Positions 26,622 through 36,395 of a stretch of 60,099 nucleotides of DNA are shown one piece after another. Position numbers and translations under genes: made by a program. Source of the DNA: Bacteroides sp. 224. GTDB taxonomy: Bacteria > Bacteroidota > Bacteroidia > Bacteroidales > Bacteroidaceae. The notes under the pieces were generated by a model. The model was not told the origin of the DNA, made no database searches, and saw nothing but the letters and a program-made list of their open reading frames with translations. The stretch is taken from positions 51,684-111,782 of the forward strand of contig NZ_QVMK01000018.1 in NCBI RefSeq assembly GCF_010500995.1, written 5' to 3'. Each line of letters opens with the position of its first letter. The stretch's first letter is position 1.

Positions 26622-28178
26622 ATGAATATTAATCGCAAGCTTCCTATAGGGATACAGACATTTGAAAGAATACGTACCGAGAACTTTCTGTACGTTGATA
26701 AAACTGCTATGGTTTATCAACTTGTATCTGCTGCAACACCTTATTTCCTCAGTCGCCCCCGGCGTTTTGGTAAGAGTTTGCTTATCTCTACCTTCGAGTC
26801 TTACTTTGAAGGACGGAAAGATCTTTTCGAAGGGCTTGCCATAGCAGAGTTGGAAAAGGATTGGATTCAATACCCGGTTTTACACCTTGATTTGAATGCG
26901 GAGAAATATGATGCACCCGAGCGGCTTAACATAATCATTAATAGTTATCTGGCCCGATGGGAAAAAAAATATGGACGCAGTGAAGATGAAGATTCTCTTG
27001 CTACCCGTTTTACCGGTGTTATTCGTCGGGCTTACGAACAAACCGGTCGTGGCGTTGTGGTATTAATTGATGAATACGACAAGCCCCTGCTGCAAGCTAT
27101 GCTTAATGAACCTCTACTGGAGGAGTATCGCCGCATACTGAAAGCCTTTTATGGAGTACTGAAAAGTGCCGACCGCTACTTACGCTTCGTATTCCTGACA
27201 GGAGTTACCAAGTTTGCACAGGTAAGCGTGTTTAGCGACTTGAATCAGTTGAATGATATTAGTATGGATTCATCGTATGCTACTCTTTGTGGTATTACAG
27301 CCGAAGAATTGGTAGAGGTGTTTACTCCGGAAATACATCAGTTAGGAAGTAATTATCAATTATCTTTTGATGAAACAGTCAATAAAATGGCTGCTCAATA
27401 TGATGGGTATCACTTTTGTGAGAATTCTCCGGGTATGTTCAACCCATTCAGTGTATTGAACGCGCTGCAAAAAAAGAAGTTCGATAATTATTGGTTCCAC
27501 ACCGGCACCCCTACTTTCTTGGTAGAGCTATTGAAGGAAAGCGATTACGACCTTCGTTTATTAATAGATGGCATAGAGACGGATTCCTCTTCTTTCTCCG
27601 AATACCGTGCAGAAACGAGTAATCCTATTCCTATGATTTACCAAAGCGGTTATCTCACCATAAAGGATTACGACCCACGTTTTGCCCTTTACTTATTGAA
27701 GTTCCCTAATGATGAGGTGCAGTATGCCTTCTTAAAGTTCTTGTTACCATTCTACTCCCGTATCAATGAGAACGAACGAGGTTTCTTTATCGGCAAATTT
27801 GTTCAGGAGTTAGAACGCGGAGATATCCCTTCTTTCATGGAACGTTTAAAAGCTTTCTTTGCCGACATCCCTTACGAATTGAATGATAAAACAGAGCGAC
27901 ACTACCAAGTAGTGTTCTACTTAGTATTTAAACTTCTGGGTGAATATATCGGTGCAGAAGTGAGTAGTGCTCGTGGTCGTGCCGATGCCGTAGTGAAAAC
28001 GAGTGATTATATCTATGTCTTTGAATTCAAATTGAATGGTAGTGCCGAAGCAGCATTACAGCAGATTGATGAAAAAGGATATCTATTACCATATACTGTT
28101 GATGGCAGGGAACTGATAAAGATTGGAGTAGATTTCAATAAAGAAGAAAGGAATATTGGTAGCTATTTGGTGGGTTAG
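26622..28178 (+). CDS. AAA-ATPase-like protein with C-terminal PD-(D/E)XK nuclease domain
   Basis: 518 residues. It starts with KLPIGIQTFERIRTENFLYV, then the nucleotide-site motif SRPRRFGKSLLIST (about 45-58) and Walker B VVLIDEYDKPLLQ (about 146-158), as in the AAA-ATPase-like family common in Bacteroidota. The C-terminal 130 residues hold a PD-(D/E)XK core: GRADAVVKTSDYIYVFEFKLNG with D and ExK. Many paralogues per genome are usual, and roles are unknown (suggested: DNA processing, selfish elements or defence). Spacers around it contain a promoter and a 22-base tandem array. Confidence 0.88.
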   Translation: MNINRKLPIGIQTFERIRTENFLYVDKTAMVYQLVSAATPYFLSRPRRFGKSLLISTFESYFEGRKDLFEGLAIAELEKDWIQYPVLHLDLNAEKYDAPERLNIIINSYLARWEKKYGRSEDEDSLATRFTGVIRRAYEQTGRGVVVLIDEYDKPLLQAMLNEPLLEEYRRILKAFYGVLKSADRYLRFVFLTGVTKFAQVSVFSDLNQLNDISMDSSYATLCGITAEELVEVFTPEIHQLGSNYQLSFDETVNKMAAQYDGYHFCENSPGMFNPFSVLNALQKKKFDNYWFHTGTPTFLVELLKESDYDLRLLIDGIETDSSSFSEYRAETSNPIPMIYQSGYLTIKDYDPRFALYLLKFPNDEVQYAFLKFLLPFYSRINENERGFFIGKFVQELERGDIPSFMERLKAFFADIPYELNDKTERHYQVVFYLVFKLLGEYIGAEVSSARGRADAVVKTSDYIYVFEFKLNGSAEAALQQIDEKGYLLPYTVDGRELIKIGVDFNKEERNIGSYLVG

Positions 28179-28202
28179 AAAGTTCCTTATGATACTCACA
28201 AG

Positions 28203-28319
28203 CTTGAGTACAAACACTCAAAGGCATTGAGAACAAACACTCAAAGGCTTGAGTACAAACACTCAAAGGCTTGAGAACAAATACTCAAAGGCTTGAGTAT
28301 AGATACTTAAGGGCTTGAG
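28203..28319. repeat. Tandem array, 22-23 base period, 6 units
   Basis: The word TTGAG starts at 28204, 28227, 28249, 28271, 28293 and 28315: one step of 23, then four of 22. Units read CTTGAG(T/A)ACAAACACTCAAAGG with small changes; CTTGAG and CTCAAG are complementary, so each unit can fold. It lies between two convergent genes. Confidence 0.85.
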
Positions 28320-28340
28320 ATTTTTTTCTCAAGCCCTTGA
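28306..28340. terminator. Hairpin terminator made from the last array unit
   Basis: CTTAAGGGCTTGAG and CTCAAGCCCTTGAG form a stem of about 14 pairs (one mismatch) around a T-rich loop, between the convergent 26622 and 28367 genes. The last repeat unit of the array is one arm. T-runs after the stem are short. Confidence 0.5.
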
Positions 28341-28366
28341 GAAAAATGAGAATCCGCCTATCTGAT

Positions 28367-29545
28367 TTATAGCCTGTTGCGATAGATCTTCGCCATCGCC
28401 TTTTGGTATTGATTCTGTAGCTCCAGATAGTTCAGTTTGCTTTGGTAGATAACAGATACTTCTACAAAATACTCAATCATGGATATTTCTCCGCCAGTTA
28501 AAGCCTGTTTCAGTAGTTCCAAATCAGACTGTGCCTGGAAAGTCTTTTCATATTCCTGCATGGAGCTTCTTAATGCTCCGGCTTCTTCATAAAGTTGAGC
28601 TAATTCAGATTCTATCTGTAAAGAGGTATTTTCCTTTTGGTAAGATAAGTTCAATGTTTGAGCCTTAGCCATTTTAACTTTGTTCTTATTTTCGAAGATG
28701 GGAATGGAGAAGCCTACTACAAACCCGTTGAAAGGATCTCCCGATTCCGTGTTTCTGCGATATCCCAATTCTAATTTAGGCAACCACTGCGATTTGTTGA
28801 CAGTAACTTGTTGACGTGCCGCGGCTACTTCTTTATTTATAGATTGCAACTCGAAATCGGTAGCTATTACCTCTGCCTTTAGCTCTTGTAAGTTTTCAGG
28901 GAAATGAACGACCGGATAGTCTGTTTCTTCAAAAACAATGACTTCATTGCCATTGAGCATTCTAAGCTCTTTCATCTTGTTTTGCAAAGTCGTTTCATTC
29001 ATCGTTGCCTCTGTTTTCACGTTCAGCAATTCGAGGTTAATCTTATTGGTTTCAATAATATTGGCATCGCCGGCCTCCAATCGTTGTGTGTACATGTTCG
29101 AGAGTTGTTGCGCATTTTTAAGACGTTCATCTAAAATGAGCTTTTGCCTGCGTAACATGATGATGTCCAGACAAACCTCTTTGGCTTGAAGCAGCAGGTC
29201 GCGACGAATGATATCTGCCTGACCATCGAATGTTCCCATCTTTAATTTGTTCAGTTTATGACGACTGGCATACAATGTAGGGAAATCGAAAGATTGGGAG
29301 ATCACCATTTCGCTGACCGTTGCATCACTATTCTTTTTGCCCCACAGGTGCGCATAAGAAACAGTTGGGTCCGGCAGGTTATTATCGGTTTTCGCCTCTA
29401 ATTTTTGCGATTGGATCAGGCTTTCATTGGCTTTCAATTCTTTATTGTTTTGCTCAATCTCATTCAATATCCGATCTATGGAACTGGTTTGTGCCTGCGC
29501 TCCCATCGTTAGGAAGAGCGCGGCAGTGAATATAAATTGTTTCAT
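28367..29545 (-). CDS. TolC-family outer-membrane efflux protein (CusC/CzcC type)
   Basis: 392 residues with a signal peptide (MKQFIFTAALFLTMGAQAQ). Two long coiled-coil halves as in TolC: about 20-200 and 215-390 (LQSINKEVAAARQQVTVNKS...WLPKLELGYRRN). It forms the outer-membrane exit duct for the metal efflux pump. It overlaps the RND pump gene by four bases (ATGA) and is the last gene of the 28367-34677 operon. Confidence 0.9.
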   Translation of the reverse strand: MKQFIFTAALFLTMGAQAQTSSIDRILNEIEQNNKELKANESLIQSQKLEAKTDNNLPDPTVSYAHLWGKKNSDATVSEMVISQSFDFPTLYASRHKLNKLKMGTFDGQADIIRRDLLLQAKEVCLDIIMLRRQKLILDERLKNAQQLSNMYTQRLEAGDANIIETNKINLELLNVKTEATMNETTLQNKMKELRMLNGNEVIVFEETDYPVVHFPENLQELKAEVIATDFELQSINKEVAAARQQVTVNKSQWLPKLELGYRRNTESGDPFNGFVVGFSIPIFENKNKVKMAKAQTLNLSYQKENTSLQIESELAQLYEEAGALRSSMQEYEKTFQAQSDLELLKQALTGGEISMIEYFVEVSVIYQSKLNYLELQNQYQKAMAKIYRNRL

Positions 29546-32500
29546 ACATTTTCTCCTTTCTTTTTAGTATGCATCATCAGATAAACAATGGGGATGATGA
29601 ACCCATTTAATAAGGTAGAAGTCAACAATCCGCCTAAAATTACTTTGGCCATTGGGCTTTGAATCTCGTTACCCGGCAAATCACCGTTCAATGCCAGTGG
29701 GATAAGTGCCAGGGCCGAGGTTAAGGCAGTCATAAGTATAGGATTCAATCGGTCTAAAGAACCGTGAATGATGCTGTCGTACAGTCCCATGCCTTCTTCA
29801 CTTTGTAAATGGTTGTAACGGCTTACCAATAACATCCCGTTTCGGGTGGCAATACCAAACAAAGATATAAAGCCGATAATGGCAGGAATACTGATTTCGC
29901 CCGTAGTGAAAAGAAGAATAAAGACTCCTCCGATAAGTGCCAATGGAAGGTTCAGCAAGATAATACCCGATTGTTTTACATTGCGGAACTCATTAAACAG
30001 CAATAAGAAAATAACGATAATAGACATGATAGAAGTCAGCAATAGTGTACGGCTGGCTGCTTGTTCACTTTCAAACTGTCCGCCATATTCTATGTGATAT
30101 CCTTCCGGCAGAGAGATTTGTTCATCTACCAGTTTTTGAATGTCATTAACTACGCTACGCAAATCCCGGTCGGCTACATTAGCGGAGATAACGATCTTTC
30201 GTTTTACATTTTCTCTACTAATTGTGTTGGGACCCATCGACGAGCGAATATCCGCGATATAATTCAATGGCACTTTTTTACCGTCGCCCGTATCAATCAT
30301 TAAATCAGCGATTTGGTTTGCTTTATCACGATTTTTATCGTTTACTTTAACGGTTAAATCAAAGCTTTTCCCATGTTCGTACACCTGAGATATTACCTCT
30401 CCGGCAAAGTTTACATTGACAAACTCCGAGAATTCGGGCATGCTGATGCCGTACTTCGCCATGATTTCCCGTTTAGGTGTAATTTTCAGTTGAGGGCGTT
30501 CTATCTGTTGCTCCACATTTAAGTCGGCAATACCTTCAACGCCGGCAATGCTGCTTTTAATTTCATTTCCTAAAGCAAACATTTTATTCAAATCATCTCC
30601 AAAGAGTTTGATGGCGATGTTAGCCTGAGTTCCCGATAACATAGCATCAATACGATGGCTGATGGGTTGCCCTATTTCTATATTAGCTCCTGTAATGGTA
30701 CCTAACTTTTCGCGTACTTCCGCCATGAACTCACTGCGTGATCTCTTACCTAACTCGAAAGGCGCTTCAATCTCAGAAGTATTCACTCCTAAGGCATGTT
30801 CGTCGAGCTCGGCGCGTCCGGTTTTGCGGGCTACGGTTTGTATTTCAGGGATTGTTAATAGAAGCATCTCTGCGCGATGCCCCATTTTGTCGGATTCCTC
30901 AAGAGAGATACCGGGCAAAGAACTAACGTTAATTGTTAGAGAGCCTTCATTAAATGGGGGCAGGAAGCTGCGTCCCAATGTGAAAAAGCAGATCAGGGCT
31001 ACCAGGAATAAACCAATGGTACTTCCTAATATTAGGCGTTTATGCTTAAGCGTCCAAACAAGTGCTTTTTCATATATCCCTTTCAGATAAATGGCAATGA
31101 ATGATTCTTTCAGCGTTTTGTTTCCTTTATTGTTGTCCAGCAGATAGCTACAAAGCACAGGAGTAAGCGTAAGCGCTACTACCGTTGATGCCGATAATGC
31201 TACAATAAAAGCAATACCCAGCGGCACTAACATACGTCCCTCCATACCCGATAAGAAAAAGAGAGGTACAAAGCTGGCTACAATAATCAGGGTAGAATTC
31301 AATATAGGCATACGTACTTCCTTAGAAGCATTGAATACTACTTGAATGATGGATTCCTGTTCTTCTTGTGGTTTTAGCTTATTCTCGCGCAGACGCTTGA
31401 ATACATTTTCCACATCTACAATGGCATCATCTACCAGTGAACCGATGGCTATGGCCATCCCTCCTAAACTCATTGTATTAATGGTAAGACCCATATAGTG
31501 CAATACCAGAATAGAAACAAGCAGAGAGAGTGGGAGAGTAACTAACGAAATAACCGTAGTCCGTACATTCCCCAGGAACAAGAATAAAATAATAACTACG
31601 AAAATACCCCCTTCCAGCAAAGAGCGTTGCACATTACCGATAGAACTTTCTATAAACCGGCTCTGACGGAAAATGTTGGTAGATACTTTCACATCAGGAG
31701 GTAGATTCTTTTGCAGATCTTGCAGGGAAGCTTCTAATTTATCCGTCAGTTCCAATGTACTGGTGGCTGGCTGTTTGGTTACAGTCAATAACACTGCGGC
31801 TTTTCCTCTTTCGGAGGCTGTTCCCAGTTTGGGAGTTTTAGCTCCGATGCCTATATCAGATATATCTTCTAATAGTACGGGGATATTATCAGTGTTTTTA
31901 ACCATCACCTTTCCCAATTGCTCCAATAGAGTAGTTGAAAGCATACCACGAACAATGTATTCGTTACCAAATTCGTACAATACTCCGCCATTGGCGTTTT
32001 GATTCATGCCTCGGGTGGCAGTCATCACCTCATCCAAAGAAACGTTGTAATGTTTCATCCGTTCGGGAGACAGCAATATCTGATATTCTTTCAGATCGCC
32101 ACCCAATACAGCAACTTGCGCCACCCCTCCGGTAGAAAGTAGTCGTGGACGAATCGTCCAATCGGCAATGGTACGCAGATCGAGCATGGAAGTTGAATCC
32201 GCAGTCAACCCTATAATGAGCATTTCTCCCAGAATGGAAGATTGCGGACCCAGCGTAGGATTGCCAACATTGGGAGGCAAAGACTCATTGACTATCAAAA
32301 GTTTTTCCGAAACAATCTGGCGAGCCAGGTAAATATCAGTGCCCCAATCAAACTCCACCCATACTACCGAAAAGCCTGTAGTGGAGGAAGAGCGTACACG
32401 GCGTACGCTGGTAGCCCCGTTTACTGCTGTTTCGATGGGGAAAGTGACTAATTGTTCTACTTCCTCGGTGGCCATACCGTTGGCTTCGGTCATGATAACT

Positions 32501-32709
32501 ACCGTAGGAGCGTTCAAATCCGGAAATACGTCTACTTCTGTGTTTACGGCGGTATAAAGTCCGCCAATAATCAGAAGCACGGATGCTGCTAATATAATGA
32601 GACGATTATTTAGCGAATATTTTATGATTTTATTTAAAAATCCAGCCTCTCCCCGGCCCTCTCCTAAGGAGAGGGAGGAGGGAGTTACATTCTTTTTTGT
32701 TTTGTTCAT
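29542..32709 (-). CDS. CusA/CzcA-family heavy-metal efflux RND pump
   Basis: 1055 residues, normal for the family (12 membrane helices, two large periplasmic loops). Blocks AAVNTEVDVFPDLNAPTVVI-like start region, GGMAIAIGSLVDDAIVDVEN and GFISLFGIATRNGMLLVSR are typical of heavy-metal RND pumps, which use the proton gradient to expel Cu(I), Zn, Co or Cd. The N-terminus is odd: residues 8-23 (VTPSSLSLGEGRGEAG) precede LNKIIKYSLNNRLI, where related proteins begin, and are encoded by a palindromic repeat. Metal specificity is not readable. Confidence 0.9.
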   Translation of the reverse strand: MNKTKKNVTPSSLSLGEGRGEAGFLNKIIKYSLNNRLIILAASVLLIIGGLYTAVNTEVDVFPDLNAPTVVIMTEANGMATEEVEQLVTFPIETAVNGATSVRRVRSSSTTGFSVVWVEFDWGTDIYLARQIVSEKLLIVNESLPPNVGNPTLGPQSSILGEMLIIGLTADSTSMLDLRTIADWTIRPRLLSTGGVAQVAVLGGDLKEYQILLSPERMKHYNVSLDEVMTATRGMNQNANGGVLYEFGNEYIVRGMLSTTLLEQLGKVMVKNTDNIPVLLEDISDIGIGAKTPKLGTASERGKAAVLLTVTKQPATSTLELTDKLEASLQDLQKNLPPDVKVSTNIFRQSRFIESSIGNVQRSLLEGGIFVVIILFLFLGNVRTTVISLVTLPLSLLVSILVLHYMGLTINTMSLGGMAIAIGSLVDDAIVDVENVFKRLRENKLKPQEEQESIIQVVFNASKEVRMPILNSTLIIVASFVPLFFLSGMEGRMLVPLGIAFIVALSASTVVALTLTPVLCSYLLDNNKGNKTLKESFIAIYLKGIYEKALVWTLKHKRLILGSTIGLFLVALICFFTLGRSFLPPFNEGSLTINVSSLPGISLEESDKMGHRAEMLLLTIPEIQTVARKTGRAELDEHALGVNTSEIEAPFELGKRSRSEFMAEVREKLGTITGANIEIGQPISHRIDAMLSGTQANIAIKLFGDDLNKMFALGNEIKSSIAGVEGIADLNVEQQIERPQLKITPKREIMAKYGISMPEFSEFVNVNFAGEVISQVYEHGKSFDLTVKVNDKNRDKANQIADLMIDTGDGKKVPLNYIADIRSSMGPNTISRENVKRKIVISANVADRDLRSVVNDIQKLVDEQISLPEGYHIEYGGQFESEQAASRTLLLTSIMSIIVIFLLLFNEFRNVKQSGIILLNLPLALIGGVFILLFTTGEISIPAIIGFISLFGIATRNGMLLVSRYNHLQSEEGMGLYDSIIHGSLDRLNPILMTALTSALALIPLALNGDLPGNEIQSPMAKVILGGLLTSTLLNGFIIPIVYLMMHTKKKGENV

Positions 32710-32760
32710 TGTTTACTAAATTTATTCATACTGAGACTTTCAGATAAAAGGGAGAGGCTT
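32640..32760. repeat. Palindromic element overlapping the start of the efflux pump gene
   Basis: AGCCTCTCCCC (32643 on) is the reverse complement of the GGGAGAGGCT that abuts the stop of the adaptor gene near 32758; inside it, GGCCCTCTCC-TAA-GGAGAGGG forms a hairpin. The element spans the gap between the two genes and the first 24 codons of the pump gene, which it extends in frame. Confidence 0.6.
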
Positions 32761-34019
32761 TAATGTTCATGGCTGTGTGCCGGTAATACATTACTTGCAG
32801 AAGCAAGTTTTACCTGATAAGCTCCGTGAGTTACAATACGCTCTCCGGCAGATATTCCGGTTAGTATTTGTATGCTTTCACCATTATCTGCTCCTAAGGT
32901 GACTTCCTGTTTTTTATAACATTCATCATCCAATTGTTGATATACAAAGAAGCTTCCTTGTTCTTCTGTCAATGCGCTATGCGGCAGCGAAATCACATTA
33001 TTTATAGGAGAAGAAAGCAGATAGATTTCCACAAATGAGCCGGGAAGAATATCTCCTTTGTTGTCGAACTCAAATGTTACAGGTACATAATAAGAATTAT
33101 CTCCTGCTGCTTTTCCAAAGGAAAGTAAACGCCCCCCAAGATCATTTAACTGATATACTGCATTATTATAAGGAGTCTTAAAGTTGGCAGAGCTTATAGT
33201 ATGCAGATGGCTGTAATATTTCTCGGATACTTCTGCGCGAAGGAATAATTTACGGTTTTGTGTAATACTTACTACCGGTTGTCCCACTTCTACATAATCT
33301 CCTTCTTTTACCAGGATGTTTTTAACAAAGCCTGTAATGGGAGAAATAATCATTTGACCGCCGGTAGAATGGTTTTTAGCTACTGCTTCATAGCTGATAC
33401 GGGCATTCTGATATTCAAGTTCAGCCTGATTAAAGTCTTTCTCAGATACAATTTTGTTTTTAACCAATGCCTGCATGCGTTCAAACTCTTTTTGAGCTTT
33501 CTCAAATGTAACACGAGCCTTCTGAATAGGATCACCGTCTACCATATTTTTGGCAGATACAGTAAGTAAAGAACTACCTTTATTAACGCTCATACCTTCC
33601 AACAAACGGTTGCGGAAAGAAACAACACCTGCCACTGTGGCTACGGCTGTGGCTTCATCTCCTTGTGCAGCAAGAACTTGTCCGCTGGTTTTTATTACCT
33701 GATTGAATGTGCCGGGCTTAATTACTGCCGATTTAACTCCGGCTGCTTCTGCTTTTTCTTTGGAAAGTACAATTTCATCACTGTTTCCCTCTTCATGACT
33801 ATGCCCGTGATTGTGGTCGTGATCGTGGTCATGATTGTGTTCTTGGTCATGGTCGTGGTCATGATCACATCCTTCATGGTTATGTGAAGTTGTTTGTTGA
33901 GCATGAGCACTGTGATCATGGTTATGTCCTTCGTGATTGTGCGAGTCTGCTTTAGAACGACTCTGGCAGGAACCCAGCAAGAAAAGTCCGAGAACTCCTA
34001 CGAATATAAGTTTCTTCAT
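32760..34019 (-). CDS. CusB-like efflux adaptor lipoprotein with histidine-rich N-terminus
   Basis: 419 residues. Lipobox LLGSC (Cys 18), then about 60 residues dominated by HxH and HDHDH repeats that should bind several metal ions. The rest is a membrane-fusion (HlyD/CusB) fold: barrel-sandwich halves with VKTSGQVLAAQGDEA and FVKNILVKEGDYVEVGQPV around a coiled coil, ending in ISAGERIVTHGAYQVKLAS. It links the pump to the TolC duct. The histidine-rich part probably acts as a metal sponge or sensor; inference. Confidence 0.9.
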   Translation of the reverse strand: MKKLIFVGVLGLFLLGSCQSRSKADSHNHEGHNHDHSAHAQQTTSHNHEGCDHDHDHDQEHNHDHDHDHNHGHSHEEGNSDEIVLSKEKAEAAGVKSAVIKPGTFNQVIKTSGQVLAAQGDEATAVATVAGVVSFRNRLLEGMSVNKGSSLLTVSAKNMVDGDPIQKARVTFEKAQKEFERMQALVKNKIVSEKDFNQAELEYQNARISYEAVAKNHSTGGQMIISPITGFVKNILVKEGDYVEVGQPVVSITQNRKLFLRAEVSEKYYSHLHTISSANFKTPYNNAVYQLNDLGGRLLSFGKAAGDNSYYVPVTFEFDNKGDILPGSFVEIYLLSSPINNVISLPHSALTEEQGSFFVYQQLDDECYKKQEVTLGADNGESIQILTGISAGERIVTHGAYQVKLASASNVLPAHSHEH

Positions 34020-34084
34020 AATAGATATGATTAATAAAATTAGTTTGTTATTTAAAATTGGTTGATATTAAATCTTCTGTGATA

Positions 34085-34216
34085 GATACGCGGAAAAAGC
34101 GGAATGAACGGAAGAACGCGGAAAAGATAAATATTTGATTATCAATTAATACGGATTTGCCCGGGAATATTAAATTAAAATTCCGCGTTCATCCGCTCAT
34201 TCCGCTTTTCCGCGTA
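34085..34216. repeat. Palindromic intergenic element (TACGCGGAA type), third complete copy
   Basis: The arms 34085-34122 and about 34181-34216 are reverse complements of the same family as 132-242 and 1632-1746, with an AT-rich centre. It lies inside the metal operon, between the DUF6769-like gene and the adaptor gene. Confidence 0.7.
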
Positions 34217-34254
34217 TCCATTATTCCGATACGTAGAATCGAAGCTAAAGAGCC

Positions 34255-34677
34255 TTAGCAAGAAACAGGAGGTGCACGAAGCCCTGCGGCACGTGTAATA
34301 AACGTGCCGTGAAGCGATTCCCGATAGACATGATCATTATAATCGTCAGGATCTATGGGTTGTGTGATTAGTTTAAAAGTAGATTCAACAAGCAGAAAGA
34401 CCATAGGAACCCAATCGAATTCTGCTATAAAATTTGCTTGTTGACGAGCCGATTCGGCATTAATGTTTTGGGTAAGACAATTGTTTGTACAACAAGGATC
34501 ATCTCCCGGATGGTGGTGATGATGACCATGATGGTGGCAACCACAATCATTTTCTTTTATATCATCTTTCATGCAAATAATACCATTCCCATGATGATGA
34601 TGGGGGATGGTTGGCATAACAACAAGTATCATACTCATTGTTAATAGAAAGATGGATATAAAAGTCTTTATCTTCAT
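34255..34677 (-). CDS. Small histidine- and cysteine-rich exported protein (DUF6769-like)
   Basis: 140 residues. A signal segment (IKTFISIFLLTMSMILVVM), then PHHHHG and DCGCHHHGHHHHH followed by DDPCCTNNC: a dense His/Cys cluster between about 27 and 67. The end LRAPPVSC is characteristic of the family in Bacteroidales, where it precedes metal efflux genes. Likely role: periplasmic metal binding or delivery to the CusABC-like pump. It is the first gene of the operon that runs down to 28367. Confidence 0.75.
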   Translation of the reverse strand: MKIKTFISIFLLTMSMILVVMPTIPHHHHGNGIICMKDDIKENDCGCHHHGHHHHHPGDDPCCTNNCLTQNINAESARQQANFIAEFDWVPMVFLLVESTFKLITQPIDPDDYNDHVYRESLHGTFITRAAGLRAPPVSC

Positions 34678-34760
34678 TGGGGTACAAAAGTAGGAGATTC
34701 AAATCTTAAAACCAAATAATCAAGATGCAACTTGGTTGCAAAGATTGATTAATGAATCTC

Positions 34761-36395
34761 TCATTTTTTCTCTAACTCTCTTAATGAGTCCATTTTCTTC
34801 TTTTCCAGGAATTCGTAGATTCCACTGAGGTGTTCAGTTACTTTTTTGTTACCAAACTCATATACTTTCGTTACCAGTCCGTCGAGGAAATCGCGGTCAT
34901 GAGATACTACGATCAATGTTCCGTCGAAATCTACCAAGGCTTGTTTCAGTATATCTTTGGTTTTCAGGTCTAAGTGATTGGTAGGCTCATCGAGAATTAA
35001 CAGGTTGACCGGTTCCAATAGTAACTTGATCATAGCTAAGCGAGTACGTTCTCCACCCGAAAGCACTTTCACTTTCTTGGTCGATTCTTCTCCTCCAAAC
35101 ATGAAGGCACCCAACAAATCGCGTATTTTATTGCGGATATCTCCTTTAGCAACATCGTCGATGGTTTGGAATACGGTGAGGTTTTCATCTAATAAAGAAG
35201 CCTGATTCTGTGCGAAATAGCCAATTTGTATATTATGGCCTAAAGTCAATGTACCATCATGGTCAATCTCTTTCATGATACATTTTACAAGCGTTGATTT
35301 TCCTTCTCCGTTTTTACCGACGAAAGCAACTTTATCTCCTCGCTCGATGGTGAGAGAAGCATTACGAAAAACCAACTGATCGCCATAAGACTTGCCTACC
35401 GCATCCATAATAACCGGATAATTACCCGAACGTGGAGAAGGAGGGAATTTTAGGCGCAATGCAGAAGTATCTTCCTCGTCCACTTCCAAAATCTCCAGTT
35501 TTTCGAGCATCTTCACACGGCTTTGCACCTGTAAAGTCTTTGAATAAGTTCCTTTGAAACGCTCGATAAACTCTTTTGTTTCCGCAATAAACTTTTGTTG
35601 TTCTTCAAAAGCCTTTTGTTGTTGTATACGACGATCCTGACGTAATTCAAGATATTTGGAATAGTTAACTTTATAATCATAGATGCGTCCCATTGTCACT
35701 TCAATGGTACGAGTGGTGATGTTATCTACAAACTTACGGTCGTGGCTGATTACGATTACAGCCTTGGCGCTATTGATCAGAAAATCTTCCAACCATTGAA
35801 TAGATTCAATATCCAGGTGATTGGTAGGCTCATCCAATAAAAGTACATCCGGTTTTTGGAGTAAGAGTTTGGCTAATTCAATACGCATACGCCATCCTCC
35901 ACTGAAATCGCTGGTTGGTTTATTGAAATCTTCGCGACTGAAACCTAATCCCAATAAGGCTTTTTCAACATCTTCTTCGTAGTTGGTAGCATCAATGGTA
36001 TAGAACTTTTCGCTTAAAGCAGATACTTTTTCTATGAGCTCCATATAGCTGTCGCTCTCGTAATCGGTACGGGTTTCCAGCTCTTTGTTGAGTAGTTCTA
36101 TTTCGGCTTCCATGCGGTGCAGATGCGCAAAAGCTTGTGCTGTTTCTTCGAATACAGTTCTTCCGTCTTCCGTCATTAGGTGTTGAGGTAAGTATGCAAT
36201 AACGCATTCTTTGGGTGCAGAGATCTTTCCTTTGGAAGCAGCTCTTACACCGGCCAATATCTTTAATAGGGTACTCTTACCTGCACCATTCTTTCCCATA
36301 AGGGCGATGCGGTCTTTTTCATTAATAACGAAAGAAACATCTGAGAATAGGGTTGTTCCACCGAACTCAACAGTTAGTCCATCAACTGAAATCAT
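34761..36395 (-). CDS. ABC-F family ATPase
   Basis: 544 residues, no membrane segment. Two ABC cassettes in tandem: Walker A GKNGAGKSTLLK and GKNGEGKSTLVK, signatures DFSGGWRMR and VLSGGERTR, Walker B LLLDEPTNHLD and LILDEPTNHLD. The linker (about 240-310) is the P-site tRNA interaction region of ABC-F factors. It acts on the ribosome (EttA/Uup-like translation factor); whether it gives antibiotic protection cannot be told. It stands alone with a TATCTTTG -7 box at 36418-36425, 23 bases upstream. Confidence 0.92.
   Translation of the reverse strand: MISVDGLTVEFGGTTLFSDVSFVINEKDRIALMGKNGAGKSTLLKILAGVRAASKGKISAPKECVIAYLPQHLMTEDGRTVFEETAQAFAHLHRMEAEIELLNKELETRTDYESDSYMELIEKVSALSEKFYTIDATNYEEDVEKALLGLGFSREDFNKPTSDFSGGWRMRIELAKLLLQKPDVLLLDEPTNHLDIESIQWLEDFLINSAKAVIVISHDRKFVDNITTRTIEVTMGRIYDYKVNYSKYLELRQDRRIQQQKAFEEQQKFIAETKEFIERFKGTYSKTLQVQSRVKMLEKLEILEVDEEDTSALRLKFPPSPRSGNYPVIMDAVGKSYGDQLVFRNASLTIERGDKVAFVGKNGEGKSTLVKCIMKEIDHDGTLTLGHNIQIGYFAQNQASLLDENLTVFQTIDDVAKGDIRNKIRDLLGAFMFGGEESTKKVKVLSGGERTRLAMIKLLLEPVNLLILDEPTNHLDLKTKDILKQALVDFDGTLIVVSHDRDFLDGLVTKVYEFGNKKVTEHLSGIYEFLEKKKMDSLRELEKK

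Noticed and set aside
28203..28345. Possible CRISPR array
   Set aside because: The period is 22 bases with no unique spacers between repeats; units are contiguous and no cas gene is near.
33663..33919. Reading frames overlapping the histidine-rich part of the adaptor gene
   Set aside because: Low-complexity shadow of the HDHDH-coding repeat.
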